Shown here piece by piece: positions 40,267 to 51,960 of a DNA stretch of 64,000 bases. The notes beneath the pieces are model-generated. The model was not told where the DNA came from. It did no database searches and saw only the letters and a program-made list of their open reading frames with translations. How positions within the stretch are numbered: the first letter of the stretch is position 1; each line of letters starts with the position of its first letter. The DNA comes from Mycobacterium barrassiae (GTDB lineage Bacteria > Actinomycetota > Actinomycetes > Mycobacteriales > Mycobacteriaceae): positions 62,001 to 126,000 of the forward strand of contig NZ_JACKUK010000011.1 in NCBI RefSeq assembly GCF_025822765.1, given 5' to 3'. The translations under genes and the position numbers were made by a program.

Positions 40267-41844
40267 CTAGCGCAGGAACTGGTTGGCGTTGTTCGCCAGG
40301 TCCAGCAGCGGCTGCGGCAGCGCGCCGAGAGCGAACGTGACGGCCGCGGTGACCGTGACGACCGCGGTGCTCAATACGCTGGGCACCACCACCTGAGGCG
40401 CATCCTCGGGTGGCTCGGTGAAGAACATCAACACGATCACCCGCACGTAGAAGTACGCGGCGACGGCACTGGCCAGCACGCCGACGATGACCAGCGGGAT
40501 CGCACCGCCCTCACCCGCCGCCTTGAAGACGGCGAACTTGCTGACGAATCCGCTCGTCAACGGGATACCCGCAAACGCCAACAGGAACAGTGAGAAGACC
40601 ACCGCCACCACGGGATACCGCCGGCCCAACCCGGCCCAGCGTGCCATCGCGGTGTCCTCGTCGCCGTCGGCATTCCGCACCAGGCCCACCACCGCGAAGG
40701 CGCCCACCGTGCTGAACCCGTAGGCGAACAGATAGAAGAGGGTCGACGACAGCCCGGCCTCGTTCTCGGCGATCACACCGGTGAGGATGAAACCGGTATG
40801 CGCCACCGCCGAATACGCGAGCATGCGCTTCACATCGGTCTGCGTTATCGCGGTGACGGTTCCGACGACCATCGTCAGGATCGCGATCGCCCACAGCACC
40901 GGACGCCAGTCATCGCGCAGTTCCGGCAACGCCACGTAGAACAGTCGCAGCATCGCGCCGAACGCCGCGATCTTGGTGGCGGCGGCCATGAACGCGGTGA
41001 TCGGTGTCGGGGCGCCCTGATAGACGTCGGGAATCCACGAGTGGAAGGGCACGGCCCCGACCTTGAACAGCACGCCCACCAGCAGCAGTCCCGTGCCCAT
41101 CAGGGCCAGCGAGGTCTTACCGGATCCGGCCGCCACGACGCCGGCGATCTCGCGCAGATCCAGCGTCCCCGCGTAGCCGTACAGCATCGCGGCACCGAAC
41201 AGGAAGAACGCCGATGAGAAGGCGCCGAGCAGGAAGTACTTCAGCGCCGCTTCCTGCGAGAGCACACGACGTCGACGCGCGAGACCGCACAGCAGATACA
41301 ACGGCAGCGAAAGCACCTCGAGCGCAATGAACATCGTCAGCAGATCGTCGGCGGCTGGGAACAGCAGCATGCCGCCGACGGCGAACATCGTCAGCGGGAA
41401 CACCTCGGTCTGAATGGCGCCGGCCTTGGTGGCGAGCTGCTCGGCAACCGCGCCTGGAATCGCGGACGCCTGCGGTGTGAATGCATCAAGCCCGCGGAAT
41501 CCCTTGCCTCCCTCAACTTCTGCACCGACTTGGCGCTCGGCGATCAGCATGATTCCCAGCACCGCGACCAGCAGGATGGTGGCCTGGAGGAACAACGCTG
41601 GTTTGTCGATCGCGACGGAACCCATCACCGCTGTGCGGCCAACCGTGCCCTCCAGGCCGAGTGCGAGATCCACGACGGAGACCAGCGCGGCGACCAGTCC
41701 GACGAGGGCGAGCACCAGTTGCGCGGCGTACCTGCGCTGCCGCGAGACGAACGCTTCGACGAGCACACCCAGGATGGCGACCCCGAACACGATCAGCATC
41801 GGAGACAACAGGTCGTACTCGACGACAGGAGTGGGCAGATTCAT
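40267..41844 (-). CDS. nuoN: NADH-quinone oxidoreductase subunit N
   Basis: A 525-residue antiporter-like membrane subunit of complex I, with about 14 hydrophobic helices. Conserved proton-channel parts are LSLPLYLLCG, KVGAVPFHSWIPDVYQGAPTPITAF and DVKRMLAYSAVAHTGF. It sits in the proton-pumping arm next to NuoM and NuoK. Its ATG overlaps the nuoM stop (ATGA, 41841-41844). It is the last gene of the 14-gene operon, and no hairpin follows before the next gene. Confidence 0.97.
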   Translation of the reverse strand: MNLPTPVVEYDLLSPMLIVFGVAILGVLVEAFVSRQRRYAAQLVLALVGLVAALVSVVDLALGLEGTVGRTAVMGSVAIDKPALFLQATILLVAVLGIMLIAERQVGAEVEGGKGFRGLDAFTPQASAIPGAVAEQLATKAGAIQTEVFPLTMFAVGGMLLFPAADDLLTMFIALEVLSLPLYLLCGLARRRRVLSQEAALKYFLLGAFSSAFFLFGAAMLYGYAGTLDLREIAGVVAAGSGKTSLALMGTGLLLVGVLFKVGAVPFHSWIPDVYQGAPTPITAFMAAATKIAAFGAMLRLFYVALPELRDDWRPVLWAIAILTMVVGTVTAITQTDVKRMLAYSAVAHTGFILTGVIAENEAGLSSTLFYLFAYGFSTVGAFAVVGLVRNADGDEDTAMARWAGLGRRYPVVAVVFSLFLLAFAGIPLTSGFVSKFAVFKAAGEGGAIPLVIVGVLASAVAAYFYVRVIVLMFFTEPPEDAPQVVVPSVLSTAVVTVTAAVTFALGALPQPLLDLANNANQFLR

Positions 41845-43409
41845 CGCGTCGGTCCTTCTGCGAACTGAGGCACCGGGTCAGGCTGATCGATGGTGGTCAA
41901 GGTGTGGGTGACCGCCGGATTGATCACATCGAGTGCGGGTTTGGGATAGACGCCCAGCACGATCAGCAGCGCGATGAGCGGTGCGACGACAAGGATCTCG
42001 CGGGGAACGAGATCCCGCAGCTTGTCGTTGCCCTCCTTGACCGGGCCGCCCATCATGCGCTGGTACATCCACAGGATGTAGACCGCGGACAGCACCAGCG
42101 CTGTCGACGCAAACACGGCGAATGCCGGGTAGCGGGTGAATGTGCCGATCAGAACCAGGAATTCACTGATGAACGGCGCCAACCCGGGCAGCGACAGCGT
42201 CGCCAGACCCGCCACCAGGAACGTGCCCGCAAGAACCGGCGCGACCTTCTGTACGCCGCCGTATGCCTCGATGAGGCGGCTGCCCCTGCGCGACACCAGG
42301 AATCCGGCGATCAGGAACAGTGCGGCCGTCGACAATCCGTGGTTGACCATGTACAGCGTCGAACCGGACTGACCCTGGCTGGTCATCACGAAGATGCCGA
42401 GAATTATGAAGCCGAAGTGGGAGATCGACGTGTAGGCGATCAAGCGCATCACGTCGGTCTGGCCGATCGCGACGATTGCTCCGTACACGATTCCGATCAC
42501 CGCCAGCGTGATGATGATCGGCCGGAAATACATTGACGAGTCAGGGAACAACTGCAGGCAGTACCGCAGCATGCCGAACGTGCCGACCTTGTCCATGATC
42601 GCCATCATCAGCACCGCGCTGGCCGGGGTGGCCTCGACAGCCGCGTCAGGTAGCCAGCGGTGGAAGGGCCACAACGGTGCCTTCACCGCGAACGCGAACA
42701 TGAAGCCGAGGAACAGCAGGTGCATCACGGCCGGGTTGACGACGAAGGCGCCGCTCGACACGGCGGCGACGATCGCGCGGAAGTCGAAGGTGCCGCCCTC
42801 GAAGGCATCGCTGCCCGCGGTCACCACGTACAGGCCGATCACCGCGGCGAGCATGACCAGACCGCCGAAAAGGTTGTACAGCAAAAACTTCACCGCCGCC
42901 TTCGACCGGCCCGCGCCGCCGAACCCGCCGATCAGGAAGTACATCGGGATCAGCATCGCTTCGAAGAAGACGTAGAACAGCAGCACGTCCAGCGAGGCCA
43001 GCGACATGATGACCATGCCCTCGACGGCCAGCGTCAACGCGAAATACGCATGCGTCGAACGACCACCCCAGGCGGCCTCGTCACTGACGTCGTTCCAGCC
43101 GGCGATCAGCAGCAGCGGAACCAGCACCGCGGTGAGGCCGACGATCGCGAGCGCGATGCCGTCCAACCCGAGGATGTAGCCGGTGCCGAACGACGGGATC
43201 CAGCGGTGCTCCTCGACGAACTGGTATTGCTCGCCGCCGGGATCGAAGTTCACCGCGAGCAGCACCGTGATGGCCAGCACCACAACAGAGACCGCCAGTG
43301 CGAGCCACTTGGAGGCGGCGCGCATCGACGCGGGCAGCAGGATCACGATCGCCGCACCCACCGTCGGCACGGCCCACAGAATCGTCAGCCAGGGGATCGA
43401 GGTCACCAC
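41841..43409 (-). CDS. nuoM: NADH-quinone oxidoreductase subunit M
   Basis: A 522-residue antiporter-like subunit of the membrane arm. It has the family segments [14 protein letters not shown] (with the conserved Glu of helix 5), [20 protein letters not shown] and [16 protein letters not shown]. Length is normal. It overlaps nuoL by 7 bp upstream and nuoN by 4 bp downstream. Confidence 0.97.
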   Translation of the reverse strand: MVTSIPWLTILWAVPTVGAAIVILLPASMRAASKWLALAVSVVVLAITVLLAVNFDPGGEQYQFVEEHRWIPSFGTGYILGLDGIALAIVGLTAVLVPLLLIAGWNDVSDEAAWGGRSTHAYFALTLAVEGMVIMSLASLDVLLFYVFFEAMLIPMYFLIGGFGGAGRSKAAVKFLLYNLFGGLVMLAAVIGLYVVTAGSDAFEGGTFDFRAIVAAVSSGAFVVNPAVMHLLFLGFMFAFAVKAPLWPFHRWLPDAAVEATPASAVLMMAIMDKVGTFGMLRYCLQLFPDSSMYFRPIIITLAVIGIVYGAIVAIGQTDVMRLIAYTSISHFGFIILGIFVMTSQGQSGSTLYMVNHGLSTAALFLIAGFLVSRRGSRLIEAYGGVQKVAPVLAGTFLVAGLATLSLPGLAPFISEFLVLIGTFTRYPAFAVFASTALVLSAVYILWMYQRMMGGPVKEGNDKLRDLVPREILVVAPLIALLIVLGVYPKPALDVINPAVTHTLTTIDQPDPVPQFAEGPTR

Positions 43410-45283
43410 AGCTGCACCGCCAGGATCGCGCCGACGACCAGTACCGCGCCGGCCAACATCGACAACGCGTAGGAACGCGCGTATCCGGTAGCCAACAGTC
43501 GCAAGCCCTCCGATGAGCGGGATACCAAGGCGGCCAACCCGGTTCCCGCGCCGTCCACTGCCTCGTCGTCGATTTCAACCAGCCCCTTGGTGAGCAGCTG
43601 ACCGGGCCGCATGAGGAGCTCTTCGTTCAGCGCATCGCCGTAGAGGTCCCTGCGCGCCGCGACGGTCAGTGCCGAGCCGACTGGAACCTCCTCGGGCACC
43701 GGGCGGGTGGCGTACATGCGGTAGGCGATGGCGATGCCGACGGCGACCACGGCCAGGATGATCGTGGTGACGACCCAGACCGGGGCGACGTGGTGGATCT
43801 CATGGGTGCCGACGACGGGTTCGAGCCAGTGCTCGAGTGTGCCGCCGATCGCGAACGCGGCGCCGGAGCCCACCGAGCCGATGGCCAGCAGGATCATCGG
43901 CCAGGTCATCACCGCCGGTGATTCGTGCGGATGCGCGTCGGGAGCCCAACGCTTCTCGCCGAAGAACGTCATCAACATGACGCGGGTCATGTAGAACGCG
44001 GTGATGCCCGCCCCGAGAATCGCGGCGCCGCCGAGGATGTAGCCCTTGACGCCGCCGGCCCCGAGGGCGGCTTCGATGATGCCGTCCTTGGAGAAGAACC
44101 CGGCCAAGGGTGGGACACCGATGATCGCCAGATACCCCAGCCCGAAGGTGGCGAAGGTGATCGGCAACGCCTTGCGTAGGCCGCCGTAGCGGCGCATGTT
44201 GACCTCGTCGTTCATCCCGTGCATGACCGACCCGGCGCCGAGGAACAGCCCGGCCTTGAAGAAGCCGTGGGTCAGCAGGTGCATGATCGCGAACGCATAT
44301 CCCGCCGGCCCAAGACCCGCGGCCAACACCATGTAGCCGATCTGGGACATCGTCGATGCGGCCAGCGCCTTCTTGATGTCGTCTTTGGCGCAACCGATGA
44401 TCGCTCCGAACAGCAGGGTCACCGCACCGACGATCACCACCCCCAACTGCGCATTCGGGGCGAGGTCGAACACCGGCCCCGATCGCACGATCAGGTACAC
44501 ACCTGCGGTGACCATGGTGGCGGCGTGAATCAGCGCCGAGACCGGGGTGGGGCCCTCCATGGCGTCGCCCAGCCAGGACTGCAGCGGCACCTGCGCGGAC
44601 TTCCCGCACGCGGCGAGCAGCAGCAGCAGACCGATCGCGGTGAGCACGCCGTCGGTGGCACGCGGCGCGGCGGCAAAAACGCCTGCGTAGGAAATGGTTC
44701 CGAAATAGGCGAACATCACCATCAGCGCGATGGCCAGGCCCATGTCGCCGACCCGGTTGACGACGAACGCCTTCTTCGCCGCGGTGGCCGCAGACGGCTT
44801 GTGCTGCCAGAACCCGATCAGCAGGTAGGAGGCCAGACCCACGCCTTCCCAGCCGACGTAGAGGCCCAGATAGTTGTCGGCGAGCACCAGCAGCAGCATC
44901 GCGGCCAAAAACAGGTTGAGGTAGGCGAAAAAGCGCCGCCGGCCGGGATCGTGGGCCATGTAGCCGACGGAGTAGATGTGGATCAGCGAGCCCACACCGG
45001 TGATCAGCAGCACGAAGCACATCGACAGCTGGTCCAACTGCAGTCCGAAGTCGACCTGAAGCCCGGCCACCGGTACCCAGGAGAACAGGGTTTCTGTCAC
45101 GGTGCGGTGTTCGGCGTCGCGGCCGAGCATGTCGGTGAACAGCACCGCGCCCACGGCGAACGAGGCCAGTGAGGCCGCGCACCCCAGCAGATGCCCCCAG
45201 GCGTTGGTGCGTTGCCCGCCCAACAGCAGTATCGTCGCGCCTGCCAGTGGCAGGGCGATAGTGAGCCACACAGGTATTGTCAT
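43403..45283 (-). CDS. nuoL: NADH-quinone oxidoreductase subunit L
   Basis: A 626-residue distal antiporter-like subunit with the long C-terminal lateral helix region. Motifs include [55 protein letters not shown] and GFFSKD. It carries the outermost proton channel of complex I. The start at 45283 is 7 bp after the nuoK stop. Confidence 0.97.
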   Translation of the reverse strand: MTIPVWLTIALPLAGATILLLGGQRTNAWGHLLGCAASLASFAVGAVLFTDMLGRDAEHRTVTETLFSWVPVAGLQVDFGLQLDQLSMCFVLLITGVGSLIHIYSVGYMAHDPGRRRFFAYLNLFLAAMLLLVLADNYLGLYVGWEGVGLASYLLIGFWQHKPSAATAAKKAFVVNRVGDMGLAIALMVMFAYFGTISYAGVFAAAPRATDGVLTAIGLLLLLAACGKSAQVPLQSWLGDAMEGPTPVSALIHAATMVTAGVYLIVRSGPVFDLAPNAQLGVVIVGAVTLLFGAIIGCAKDDIKKALAASTMSQIGYMVLAAGLGPAGYAFAIMHLLTHGFFKAGLFLGAGSVMHGMNDEVNMRRYGGLRKALPITFATFGLGYLAIIGVPPLAGFFSKDGIIEAALGAGGVKGYILGGAAILGAGITAFYMTRVMLMTFFGEKRWAPDAHPHESPAVMTWPMILLAIGSVGSGAAFAIGGTLEHWLEPVVGTHEIHHVAPVWVVTTIILAVVAVGIAIAYRMYATRPVPEEVPVGSALTVAARRDLYGDALNEELLMRPGQLLTKGLVEIDDEAVDGAGTGLAALVSRSSEGLRLLATGYARSYALSMLAGAVLVVGAILAVQLW

Positions 45284-45290
45284 CGCGCTC

Positions 45291-45590
45291 TTAGTGTTTC
45301 AGCAGACTGGCATCGTCGACCGAGGCCGACCGGCGGGTACGGAAGATCGTCATGATGATCGCCAACCCGACCACCACCTCACATGCGGCCACCACCATCG
45401 TGAAGAACGCCACCATCTGGCCGTCGAGGTGCCCATGCATGCGCGAGAACGTCACGAACGCCAGATTGCAGGCGTTGAGCATCAACTCGACACACATGAA
45501 CATGATGATGGCGTTGCGCCGCAACAACACTCCCGCAGCGCCAATAGTGAACAACAACGCAGACAGATACAAATAGTTATCGGGATTCAT
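45291..45590 (-). CDS. nuoK: NADH-quinone oxidoreductase subunit K
   Basis: A 99-residue subunit with three membrane helices. The two buried glutamates needed for proton transfer are visible in [14 protein letters not shown] and [14 protein letters not shown] longer open frame extends to 45878 through nuoJ; ATG 45588-45590 ([14 protein letters not shown]) is the family start and overlaps the nuoJ stop as ATGA. Confidence 0.96.
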   Translation of the reverse strand: MNPDNYLYLSALLFTIGAAGVLLRRNAIIMFMCVELMLNACNLAFVTFSRMHGHLDGQMVAFFTMVVAACEVVVGLAIIMTIFRTRRSASVDDASLLKH

Positions 45591-46357
45591 TCGTCTTTTC
45601 CGCCGCCGTTTGTCTGACTCACGGTTCGTTTCTGCAGTAGTGCGCTGACCGACAGTTCGGAAGGCGATCCGTCGGGAAGACGAGCCGCCATGTCGACGGC
45701 GTTGTTGCGTGCGTACACACCCGGATTGGGCAGTGTTGTCGGATGGCCGCCCCGCTTGAAGCGCTCCTGAGCCAGTTCGCGCTGCGTCTTGCGGCGTTCG
45801 AAGCGTTCGCGGTGGGCCAGCACCATCGCGCCGAGGGCGGCGGTGATCAGCAGTGCACCGGTCAACTCGAACGCCCACAGGTACTTGGTGAAGATCAGCG
45901 CGGCCAGGCCCTGAACGTTGCCCCCGGCGTTGGCCTGGGACAGGCCAACAAAGCCGCCGACGGAGACGCTGCCGATACCGGCGATCAGGAGGACGCCGAA
46001 TCCCAAGCCGACCACGATCGCCGCAACGCGTTGCCCCCGAATGGTTTCCACCAGCGACTCCGAGAGGTCGACGCCGATCAGCATGAGCACGAACAGGAAC
46101 AGCATCATCACCGCGCCGGTGTAGACGACGATTTGGACGACGCCGAGGAAAAGTGCGTCCTGCGCGATGTAGAAGACAGCCAGCACGATCATCGTGCTGG
46201 CGAGAAACATCGCCGAGTACACGGCTTTCCGCGCCACGACCACACCGATCGCCCCCGCGAGTGCCACGGCGCTAAGCACCCAGAACAACACCGCTTCTGT
46301 CGTTGAGGTACGACCGGCTACGTCGGCGGCCGCTGACGCGAGGAAGTCCACCGTCAC
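45587..46357 (-). CDS. nuoJ: NADH-quinone oxidoreductase subunit J
   Basis: A 256-residue membrane subunit with five helices; [23 protein letters not shown] holds the pi-bulge region of the proton pathway. The soluble tail of about 80 residues (ERRKTQREL... to GGGKDE) is longer than in enterobacteria, as in other mycobacteria. The start is GTG 46355-46357, overlapping the nuoI stop (GTGA). A longer frame to 46576 lies inside nuoI and is not used. Confidence 0.94.
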   Translation of the reverse strand: MTVDFLASAAADVAGRTSTTEAVLFWVLSAVALAGAIGVVVARKAVYSAMFLASTMIVLAVFYIAQDALFLGVVQIVVYTGAVMMLFLFVLMLIGVDLSESLVETIRGQRVAAIVVGLGFGVLLIAGIGSVSVGGFVGLSQANAGGNVQGLAALIFTKYLWAFELTGALLITAALGAMVLAHRERFERRKTQRELAQERFKRGGHPTTLPNPGVYARNNAVDMAARLPDGSPSELSVSALLQKRTVSQTNGGGKDE

Positions 46358-46878
46358 GTGACGTCCTCGGTGACGGGCTTGATGTTGCCGAGGTAGTAGT
46401 CCTCGTCGGTGCTTCCCGGCGCCATCGGATGCGGTGGGGGAAGCATGCCGGATTTCAGCGGGGCGAGGAGTTTGTCCTTGCCCCAGATCAGGTCGGCGCG
46501 GTTGTCGTCGGCCATCTCGTATTCGTTGGTCATCGTCAGCGCACGCGTCGGGCAGGCCTCGATGCACAGTCCGCACCCGATGCAGCGCAGATAGTTGATC
46601 TGGTACACGCGGCCGTAGCGCTCACCGGGGGAGAACCGCTCGTCCTCGGTGTTGTCTGCGCCCTCGACGTAGATGGCGTCGGCGGGGCAGGCCCACGCGC
46701 ACAACTCGCAGCCGATGCACTTCTCCAAACCGTCGGGGTAACGGTTGAGTTGGTGCCGACCGTGATAGCGCTTGGCCACCGGGCCCGGCTTCTCCGGATA
46801 CTCCTCGGTGATCCGCTTCTTGAACATGGTGCCGAACGTGACCCGAAAACCCGCGATCGCGTCGAGGAACTTAGGCAT
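46354..46878 (-). CDS. nuoI: NADH-quinone oxidoreductase subunit I
   Basis: A 174-residue ferredoxin-like subunit linking peripheral and membrane arms. Two 4Fe-4S motifs, [12 protein letters not shown] and [12 protein letters not shown], hold clusters N6a and N6b. It overlaps the end of nuoH by 8 bp. Confidence 0.97.
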   Translation of the reverse strand: MPKFLDAIAGFRVTFGTMFKKRITEEYPEKPGPVAKRYHGRHQLNRYPDGLEKCIGCELCAWACPADAIYVEGADNTEDERFSPGERYGRVYQINYLRCIGCGLCIEACPTRALTMTNEYEMADDNRADLIWGKDKLLAPLKSGMLPPPHPMAPGSTDEDYYLGNIKPVTEDVT

Positions 46879-48157
46879 GCGTCTTCTCCTTTGAAGACTT
46901 CTCCTTCGGGGACATCTCCTTCGAGGACTCCGTCGTGGAAGCCTGTGTGGCCGTCCCCGGCAGGGGCGGGATCGGGAACACGCTGGAATCCAGCACCTGC
47001 TCGGGAACCTTGCGAATCTCCCTGCGGCGCAACCGTCTCCACAGCCCGACCAGCAGGAGCAAGCCGACCACGACGGCGACGGTGATCAGTCCCGTGACGA
47101 GCTGGTCGACGCCGTGGTTGCGCAGGCTGCGCGCGGACGACACGATCACGATCCAGGCCAGCGAGACCGGAATCAGTATCTTCCAGCCCAGCGCCATGAA
47201 CTGGTCATAGCGCATGCGGGGCAACGTTCCCCGCAGCCAGAAGAACACGAACATGAAGCCCCAGACCTTGGCCGTGAACCACAGCAGCGGCCACCAGCCC
47301 GTGTTGGCACCGTCCCACATGTTGATGGGCCAGGGCGCGTGCCAGCCGCCGAAGAACAGCGTGGTCGCCAGCGCCGACACCGTGAACATGTTGACGTACT
47401 CGGCGAGCATGAACATCGCGAACTTGATCGATGAGTACTCGGTGTGGAATCCGCCGACGAGTTCACCCTCTGCCTCGGGCAGATCGAAAGGCGCCCGGTT
47501 GGTTTCGCCGACCATCGAGACGAGGTAGATGATGAACGACGGCAGCAACGGGAAGATGAACCACAGACCCTGCTGGGCGGCCACGATGCCCGACGTCGAC
47601 ATCGTGCCCGCGTAGATGAAGACCGCCGCGAACGACAGCGCCATCGCGATCTCGTAGGAGATCACCTGGGCGCTGGAACGCAGCCCGCCCAGCAGTGGAT
47701 AGGTGGACCCGGAAGCCCAGCCGGCCAACACGATCCCGTACACCCCGATGGACGTGGCGGCCAGCACGAACAGCACCGCCACCGGCATATCGGTGAGCTG
47801 CAGTGCGGTGCGATGTCCGAACACAGACACCTCGCCGCCCATCGGGATCACCGAGAACGCGATGAACGCGGGGACCACCGAGATGACCGGCGCCGCAAGG
47901 TAGATGAACTTGTCCACCCCGGCGGGGATCAGTCCCTCTTTGAGCGCCAACTTGACGCCGTCGACCAGCGACTGCAGCAATCCCCACGGCCCGACGCGGT
48001 TGGGCCCCGGTCGCATCTGCATGTAGCCGAGGATCTTGCGCTCCATCAGGATCGCCACTAGCAGTGACAGCATCAGGAACGCGAAGATGGCGACGGCCTT
48101 GATGAGGATCAACCACCACGGGTCGTGGCCGAAGAGTGTGGGATCGGGATGAGTCAT
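46871..48157 (-). CDS. nuoH: NADH-quinone oxidoreductase subunit H
   Basis: A 428-residue membrane subunit lining the quinone site. It shows [22 protein letters not shown], the charged loop [19 protein letters not shown] and [14 protein letters not shown]. The C-terminal 45 or so residues are an unusual hydrophilic extension with a short near-repeat ([15 protein letters not shown]) of unknown role. ATG 48155-48157 overlaps the nuoG stop (ATGA); the frame upstream to 48247 is not used. Confidence 0.96.
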   Translation of the reverse strand: MTHPDPTLFGHDPWWLILIKAVAIFAFLMLSLLVAILMERKILGYMQMRPGPNRVGPWGLLQSLVDGVKLALKEGLIPAGVDKFIYLAAPVISVVPAFIAFSVIPMGGEVSVFGHRTALQLTDMPVAVLFVLAATSIGVYGIVLAGWASGSTYPLLGGLRSSAQVISYEIAMALSFAAVFIYAGTMSTSGIVAAQQGLWFIFPLLPSFIIYLVSMVGETNRAPFDLPEAEGELVGGFHTEYSSIKFAMFMLAEYVNMFTVSALATTLFFGGWHAPWPINMWDGANTGWWPLLWFTAKVWGFMFVFFWLRGTLPRMRYDQFMALGWKILIPVSLAWIVIVSSARSLRNHGVDQLVTGLITVAVVVGLLLLVGLWRRLRRREIRKVPEQVLDSSVFPIPPLPGTATQASTTESSKEMSPKEKSSKEKTHA

Positions 48158-50541
48158 CGTTGCGTCCGTCCGATCGAGACGACGGTGCCAGGAGTCACTC
48201 CGAGCTGCCGGTAGACCGCAGATCCCGGCGAGTTCAGCGGCAGCCACACGACGCCGTCGGGCATATCGGTGATCGAGAGCGGCAACGTGATCTCGCCGCG
48301 TTCCGAGCGCACCGTCACCAGATCCTCGTCGGCGACGCCGATCTGGGCCGCCGTGGCGGCCGAGAGTCGTGTGACAGGCTCACGGGCCGTACCGGCGAGA
48401 TGCGGTTCGCCGTCCTGCAGGCGACCTTCGTCGAGCAGCATCCGCCAGCCGGCGAGCACTGCCTGACCCGTGCCGGGCTGCGCGGGCTGGGACGGCGGCA
48501 CCGACGGAGCGCTCGGCCGTTCGCCGGCCCAGAGTCCCAGCCGCGCCATCTCCTCGCCCGCGACCAGAGCCGTTGGCACGTTCAGGTCGTAACCGAGCTC
48601 GTCGGCGAGGAACGACAACACCCGCCGGTCGGGTATGGCGTTGGTCTGCAGCGCCGCCTCGAAGGGTCGAATCCTGCCCTCCCAGTTGACGAACGCACCG
48701 GCCTTCTCGACGACGGGCGCCACCGGGAAGACCACGTCGGCACGTTCGGTGACCGCGCTCTCGCGCAATTCGAGGCTCACCACGAACGGCACGGCATCGA
48801 TCGCCGCGAGGGCGCCGTCAGGGTCGGGCAGGTCGGCTACTTCCACACCGCCGAACACCAAGGCCCCCAACTCACCCGCGCGGGCGGCGTCGAGGATGGC
48901 GGCGGTGTCCCGTCCGGGTGTGCTCGGTAGCTCGGAGACATTCCATCCGGCGGCGGTCTGTTCGCGCGCGGCGGCATCGGCGACCGGCCGACCGCCGGGC
49001 AGCAGGCCGGGCAGTGCCCCGGCCTCCAGCGCGCCGCGTTCACCGGCACGCCGCGGTATCCACGCGAGTCGCGCGCCGGTTGCGGCGGCCAATCTGCTTG
49101 CGGCAGAGAGCGCTCCGGGTGAGGTGGCCAACCGCTCCCCGACGAGGATGATGGCGCCGGGAAGCGCCAGCTGGGTGTCGTCGGCGAGCCCGTCGAGCGC
49201 TGCGCCCTCACCGCCGGGCACCGTCGCGACCAGCTGTCCGCGCAGCTTGCCCAGCGACCGGGTGGCGAAAGGTGCGATCGCCTTCACCTGAAGCCCGTGC
49301 TTGCGGACGGCCTTGCGCAGCCGCAGGAACACGATCGGCGCTTCCTCTTCGGGCTCCAGACCCGCCAGCAGCACCGTCGGCGCCTTCTCGAGGTCGGCGT
49401 AGGTGACCGTCATCGGCTGCCCGGCCACGTGTGCGGCGAGGAATTCGGCCTCCTCGGTGCTGTGTGCGCGGGCGCGGAAATCGATGTCGTTGGTGTGCAG
49501 CACCATTCGGGCGAACTTCGAGTAGGCGTAGGCGTCCTCGACCGTCAGTCGCCCACCGACCAGCACCCCGGCGCGGCCGCGGGCGGCGCCGAGTGCCTCG
49601 GTTGCGACGATGATGGCCTCCGACCACGACGCCGGCCGCAGCTCACCGTTCTCCCGGACCAGGGGAGTGGTGATGCGATCGCCCTGGGTCGTGTAGGTGA
49701 AGGCCCACCGCCCCTTGTCGCAGTTCCATTCCTCGTTGACCTCTGGGTCGTCACCGGCCAACCGGCGCATGACTTTTCCGCGGCGGTGGTCGGTGCGCTC
49801 CGCGCAGCCCCCGGCGCAGTGTTCACACACGCTGGGACTGGACACCAGGTCGAACGGCCGGGCTCGGAAGCGGTACGCCGCACCGGTAAGCGCGCCGACA
49901 GGGCAGATCTGCACGGTGTTGCCGGAGTAGTACGACTGGAACGGCTCGCCGGGCGCGATGCCGACCTGTTGCAGCGCACCGCGTTCGAGCAGATCGATGA
50001 ACGGGTCACCGGCGATCTGCTCGGAGAACCGGGTGCAGCGCGCGCACAGCACGCAGCGTTCCCGGTCCAGCAGCACCTCGGAGGAGATGTTGATCGGCTT
50101 GGGGAAGGTCCGCTTGACGTCCTCGAACCGGGTTTCGGCGCGGCCGTTGGACATCGCCTGGTTCTGCAGCGGGCACTCACCGCCCTTGTCGCACACCGGG
50201 CAGTCGAGCGGGTGGTTGATGAGCAGCAGCTCCATCACACCCTGCTGCGCCTTGTCCGCAGCCTCGGACGTCAGCTGGGTGCGGACCACCATGTCCGGGG
50301 TGCAGGTGATCGTGCACGAGGCCATCGGCTTGCGCTGGCCCTCGACCTCGACGAGGCACTGCCGGCAGGCGCCCACCGGGTCGAGCAGCGGATGGTCGCA
50401 GAACCGCGGGATCTGGATGCCGATCAGTTCGGCGGCCCGAATCACCAAGGTGCCCTTGGGCACGCTGACCTCGATGCCGTCGATGGTGAGGTTCACCATC
50501 TCGACGGCGGGGGCGTCGTGGGCCGGTTCGGTCACGGTCAT
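48154..50541 (-). CDS. nuoG: NADH-quinone oxidoreductase subunit G
   Basis: A 795-residue peripheral-arm subunit. The N-terminal 2Fe-2S domain contains [22 protein letters not shown] and [14 protein letters not shown] His/Cys-ligated and a 4Cys cluster domain follow ([16 protein letters not shown]). Then comes [13 protein letters not shown] with a later Cys, the extra N7-type cluster site. The rest is a molybdopterin-oxidoreductase-like domain with no evidence of metal binding. Its ATG (50539-50541) is preceded by a 102-bp palindromic insertion instead of the direct nuoF overlap expected in this operon. Confidence 0.97.
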   Translation of the reverse strand: MTVTEPAHDAPAVEMVNLTIDGIEVSVPKGTLVIRAAELIGIQIPRFCDHPLLDPVGACRQCLVEVEGQRKPMASCTITCTPDMVVRTQLTSEAADKAQQGVMELLLINHPLDCPVCDKGGECPLQNQAMSNGRAETRFEDVKRTFPKPINISSEVLLDRERCVLCARCTRFSEQIAGDPFIDLLERGALQQVGIAPGEPFQSYYSGNTVQICPVGALTGAAYRFRARPFDLVSSPSVCEHCAGGCAERTDHRRGKVMRRLAGDDPEVNEEWNCDKGRWAFTYTTQGDRITTPLVRENGELRPASWSEAIIVATEALGAARGRAGVLVGGRLTVEDAYAYSKFARMVLHTNDIDFRARAHSTEEAEFLAAHVAGQPMTVTYADLEKAPTVLLAGLEPEEEAPIVFLRLRKAVRKHGLQVKAIAPFATRSLGKLRGQLVATVPGGEGAALDGLADDTQLALPGAIILVGERLATSPGALSAASRLAAATGARLAWIPRRAGERGALEAGALPGLLPGGRPVADAAAREQTAAGWNVSELPSTPGRDTAAILDAARAGELGALVFGGVEVADLPDPDGALAAIDAVPFVVSLELRESAVTERADVVFPVAPVVEKAGAFVNWEGRIRPFEAALQTNAIPDRRVLSFLADELGYDLNVPTALVAGEEMARLGLWAGERPSAPSVPPSQPAQPGTGQAVLAGWRMLLDEGRLQDGEPHLAGTAREPVTRLSAATAAQIGVADEDLVTVRSERGEITLPLSITDMPDGVVWLPLNSPGSAVYRQLGVTPGTVVSIGRTQR

Positions 50542-50662
50542 CTAGACCCCCACCCCTTCCTCGGCGAGCAGACGCCAACTCCCCCCATTTCGCCGCAATA
50601 CGGGGGTTTTCACGTCTGCTCGCGCAGAGAATCGACCCATCATCTAGACCCCCACCCCTTCC
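50539..50662. repeat. REP/MITE-like palindromic insertion between nuoF and nuoG with 22-bp flanking direct repeats
   Basis: Identical 22-mers at 50539-50560 and 50641-50662 flank a palindromic core. Outer arms GCGAGCAGACG (50564-50574) and CGTCTGCTCGC (50613-50623) pair perfectly. An inner CCCCC/GGGGG stem lies between. The repeat unit is 102 bp. The flanking repeat includes the NuoF C-terminal codons, its TAG and the nuoG ATG, so the ancestral junction was TAG-ATG. The pattern fits insertion of a small palindromic element with duplication of its target. Confidence 0.75.
50542..50643 (-). CDS. 33-codon frame created by the nuoF-nuoG insertion
   Basis: The insertion makes an open frame that begins with the ATG directly after the nuoF TAG and ends with a TAG directly before the nuoG ATG. 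It fills the gap exactly (102 bp, 34 codons with stop). Its last residues, EGVGV, repeat the NuoF C-terminus because of the flanking duplication; the N-terminal part (MMGRFSARADVK) is encoded by the palindrome. It is probably not a functional protein, but it would let ribosomes pass from nuoF to nuoG without a gap. Confidence 0.3.
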   Translation of the reverse strand: MMGRFSARADVKTPVLRRNGGSWRLLAEEGVGV

Positions 50663-51960
50663 GTTGCCATCAGCGTCGAGGCGTGCGGGTCGAACGGACA
50701 GCCGCCGGCCAGGTGCTCGACGTACTCGTCGCGGAAGTACTTGATCGACGACATGATCGGTGCGGCCGCGCCGTCGCCCAATGCGCAGAACGACTTCCCG
50801 TTGATGTTGTCGGCGATGTCCAGCAACTTGTCGATGTCGGCGTCCGTACCCCTGCCGGTTTCAAGCCGCTCGTAGATCTGCGCCAGCCAGTACGTGCCCT
50901 CCCGGCAGGGTGTGCACTTGCCGCACGATTCGTGCGCGTAGAACTGCGTCCAGCGGCGCACCGCACGTACGACGCAGGTGGTCTCGTCGAACACCTGCAG
51001 GGCCTTGGTGCCGAGCATCGTCCCGACGCTGGCCATACCCTCGTAATCCAATGGCACGTCGAGATGTTCGTCGGTCAGCAGCGGCGTGGACGAGCCGCCG
51101 GGCGTCCAGAACTTCAGCTTGTGGCCGGCCCTGATTCCGCCGGCGTACTCGAGCAGCTCGCGCATCGTGATGCCCAGCGGGGCCTCGTATTGGCCCGGCG
51201 TGGTGACGTGTCCCGACAGCGAGTACAGCGTGAAGCCCGGCGATTTCTCGCTTCCCATCGACCGAAACCAGTCCACACCGTTGAGAAGCACGGGCGGCAC
51301 GCTGGCGATCGATTCGACGTTGTTGACCACCGTCGGGGAGGCGTACAGGCCCGCTACGGCGGGAAACGGCGGGCGCAGACGGGGCTGCCCGCGACGACCC
51401 TCGAGCGAGTCCAGCAGCGCCGTTTCCTCGCCGCAGATGTAGGCGCCGGCGCCTGCGTGCACGATCAGGTCCAGATCGAAACCCGAGTCCAGAATGTTCG
51501 TGCCGAGGTACCCGGCGTCGTACGCCTCGGCGACCGCGGCCTGCAGGCGCCGCAGCACCGGCACCACCTCGCCGCGGACGTAGATGAACGCGTGGTGCGC
51601 GCGGATCGCGTAGGCCGCGATGATGACGCCCTCGACCAGGAAGTGCGGGGTGGTCAGCATCAGCGGAATGTCTTTACACGTCCCAGGTTCGGACTCGTCT
51701 GCGTTGACCACCAGGTAGTGGGGTTTGGCGCCTGCACCCGTGTCGTCCTGAGGGATGAATGACCACTTGGTACCCGTGGGGAACCCCGCGCCGCCACGCC
51801 CACGCAGTCCCGAGTCCTTCACGGTGGCGATGAGATCGTCGGGATCCATGGCGAGCGCATGCTCGAGCGCGCGGTAGCCGTCATGGCGACGGTACGTCTC
51901 CATCGACCAGGGCTCTGGCTCGTCCCAGAACCGGCTCAACACGGGAGTCAGTGGTGTCAT
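50644..51960 (-). CDS. nuoF: NADH-quinone oxidoreductase subunit F
   Basis: A 438-residue NADH- and FMN-binding subunit where electrons enter complex I. Visible are the NADH/FMN glycine-rich loop GRGGAGFPTGTKWSF, the acidic HAGAGAYICGEETALLDSLEG, and the N3 4Fe-4S site ESCGKCTPCREGT with a later Cys in FCALGDG. ATG 51958-51960 overlaps the nuoE stop (ATGA). The longer frame to 52248 lies inside nuoE. Confidence 0.97.
   Translation of the reverse strand: MTPLTPVLSRFWDEPEPWSMETYRRHDGYRALEHALAMDPDDLIATVKDSGLRGRGGAGFPTGTKWSFIPQDDTGAGAKPHYLVVNADESEPGTCKDIPLMLTTPHFLVEGVIIAAYAIRAHHAFIYVRGEVVPVLRRLQAAVAEAYDAGYLGTNILDSGFDLDLIVHAGAGAYICGEETALLDSLEGRRGQPRLRPPFPAVAGLYASPTVVNNVESIASVPPVLLNGVDWFRSMGSEKSPGFTLYSLSGHVTTPGQYEAPLGITMRELLEYAGGIRAGHKLKFWTPGGSSTPLLTDEHLDVPLDYEGMASVGTMLGTKALQVFDETTCVVRAVRRWTQFYAHESCGKCTPCREGTYWLAQIYERLETGRGTDADIDKLLDIADNINGKSFCALGDGAAAPIMSSIKYFRDEYVEHLAGGCPFDPHASTLMATEGVGV

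Noticed and set aside
50539-50662. CRISPR-like or IS-type repeat
   Set aside because: There are only two 22-bp copies, no transposase, and a palindromic core; it fits a small REP/MITE-like element.
49297-51762. 821-codon plus-strand frame opposite nuoG and nuoF
   Set aside because: Antisense shadow of two certain complex I genes; composition is His/Arg/Gly/Val-rich without motifs.
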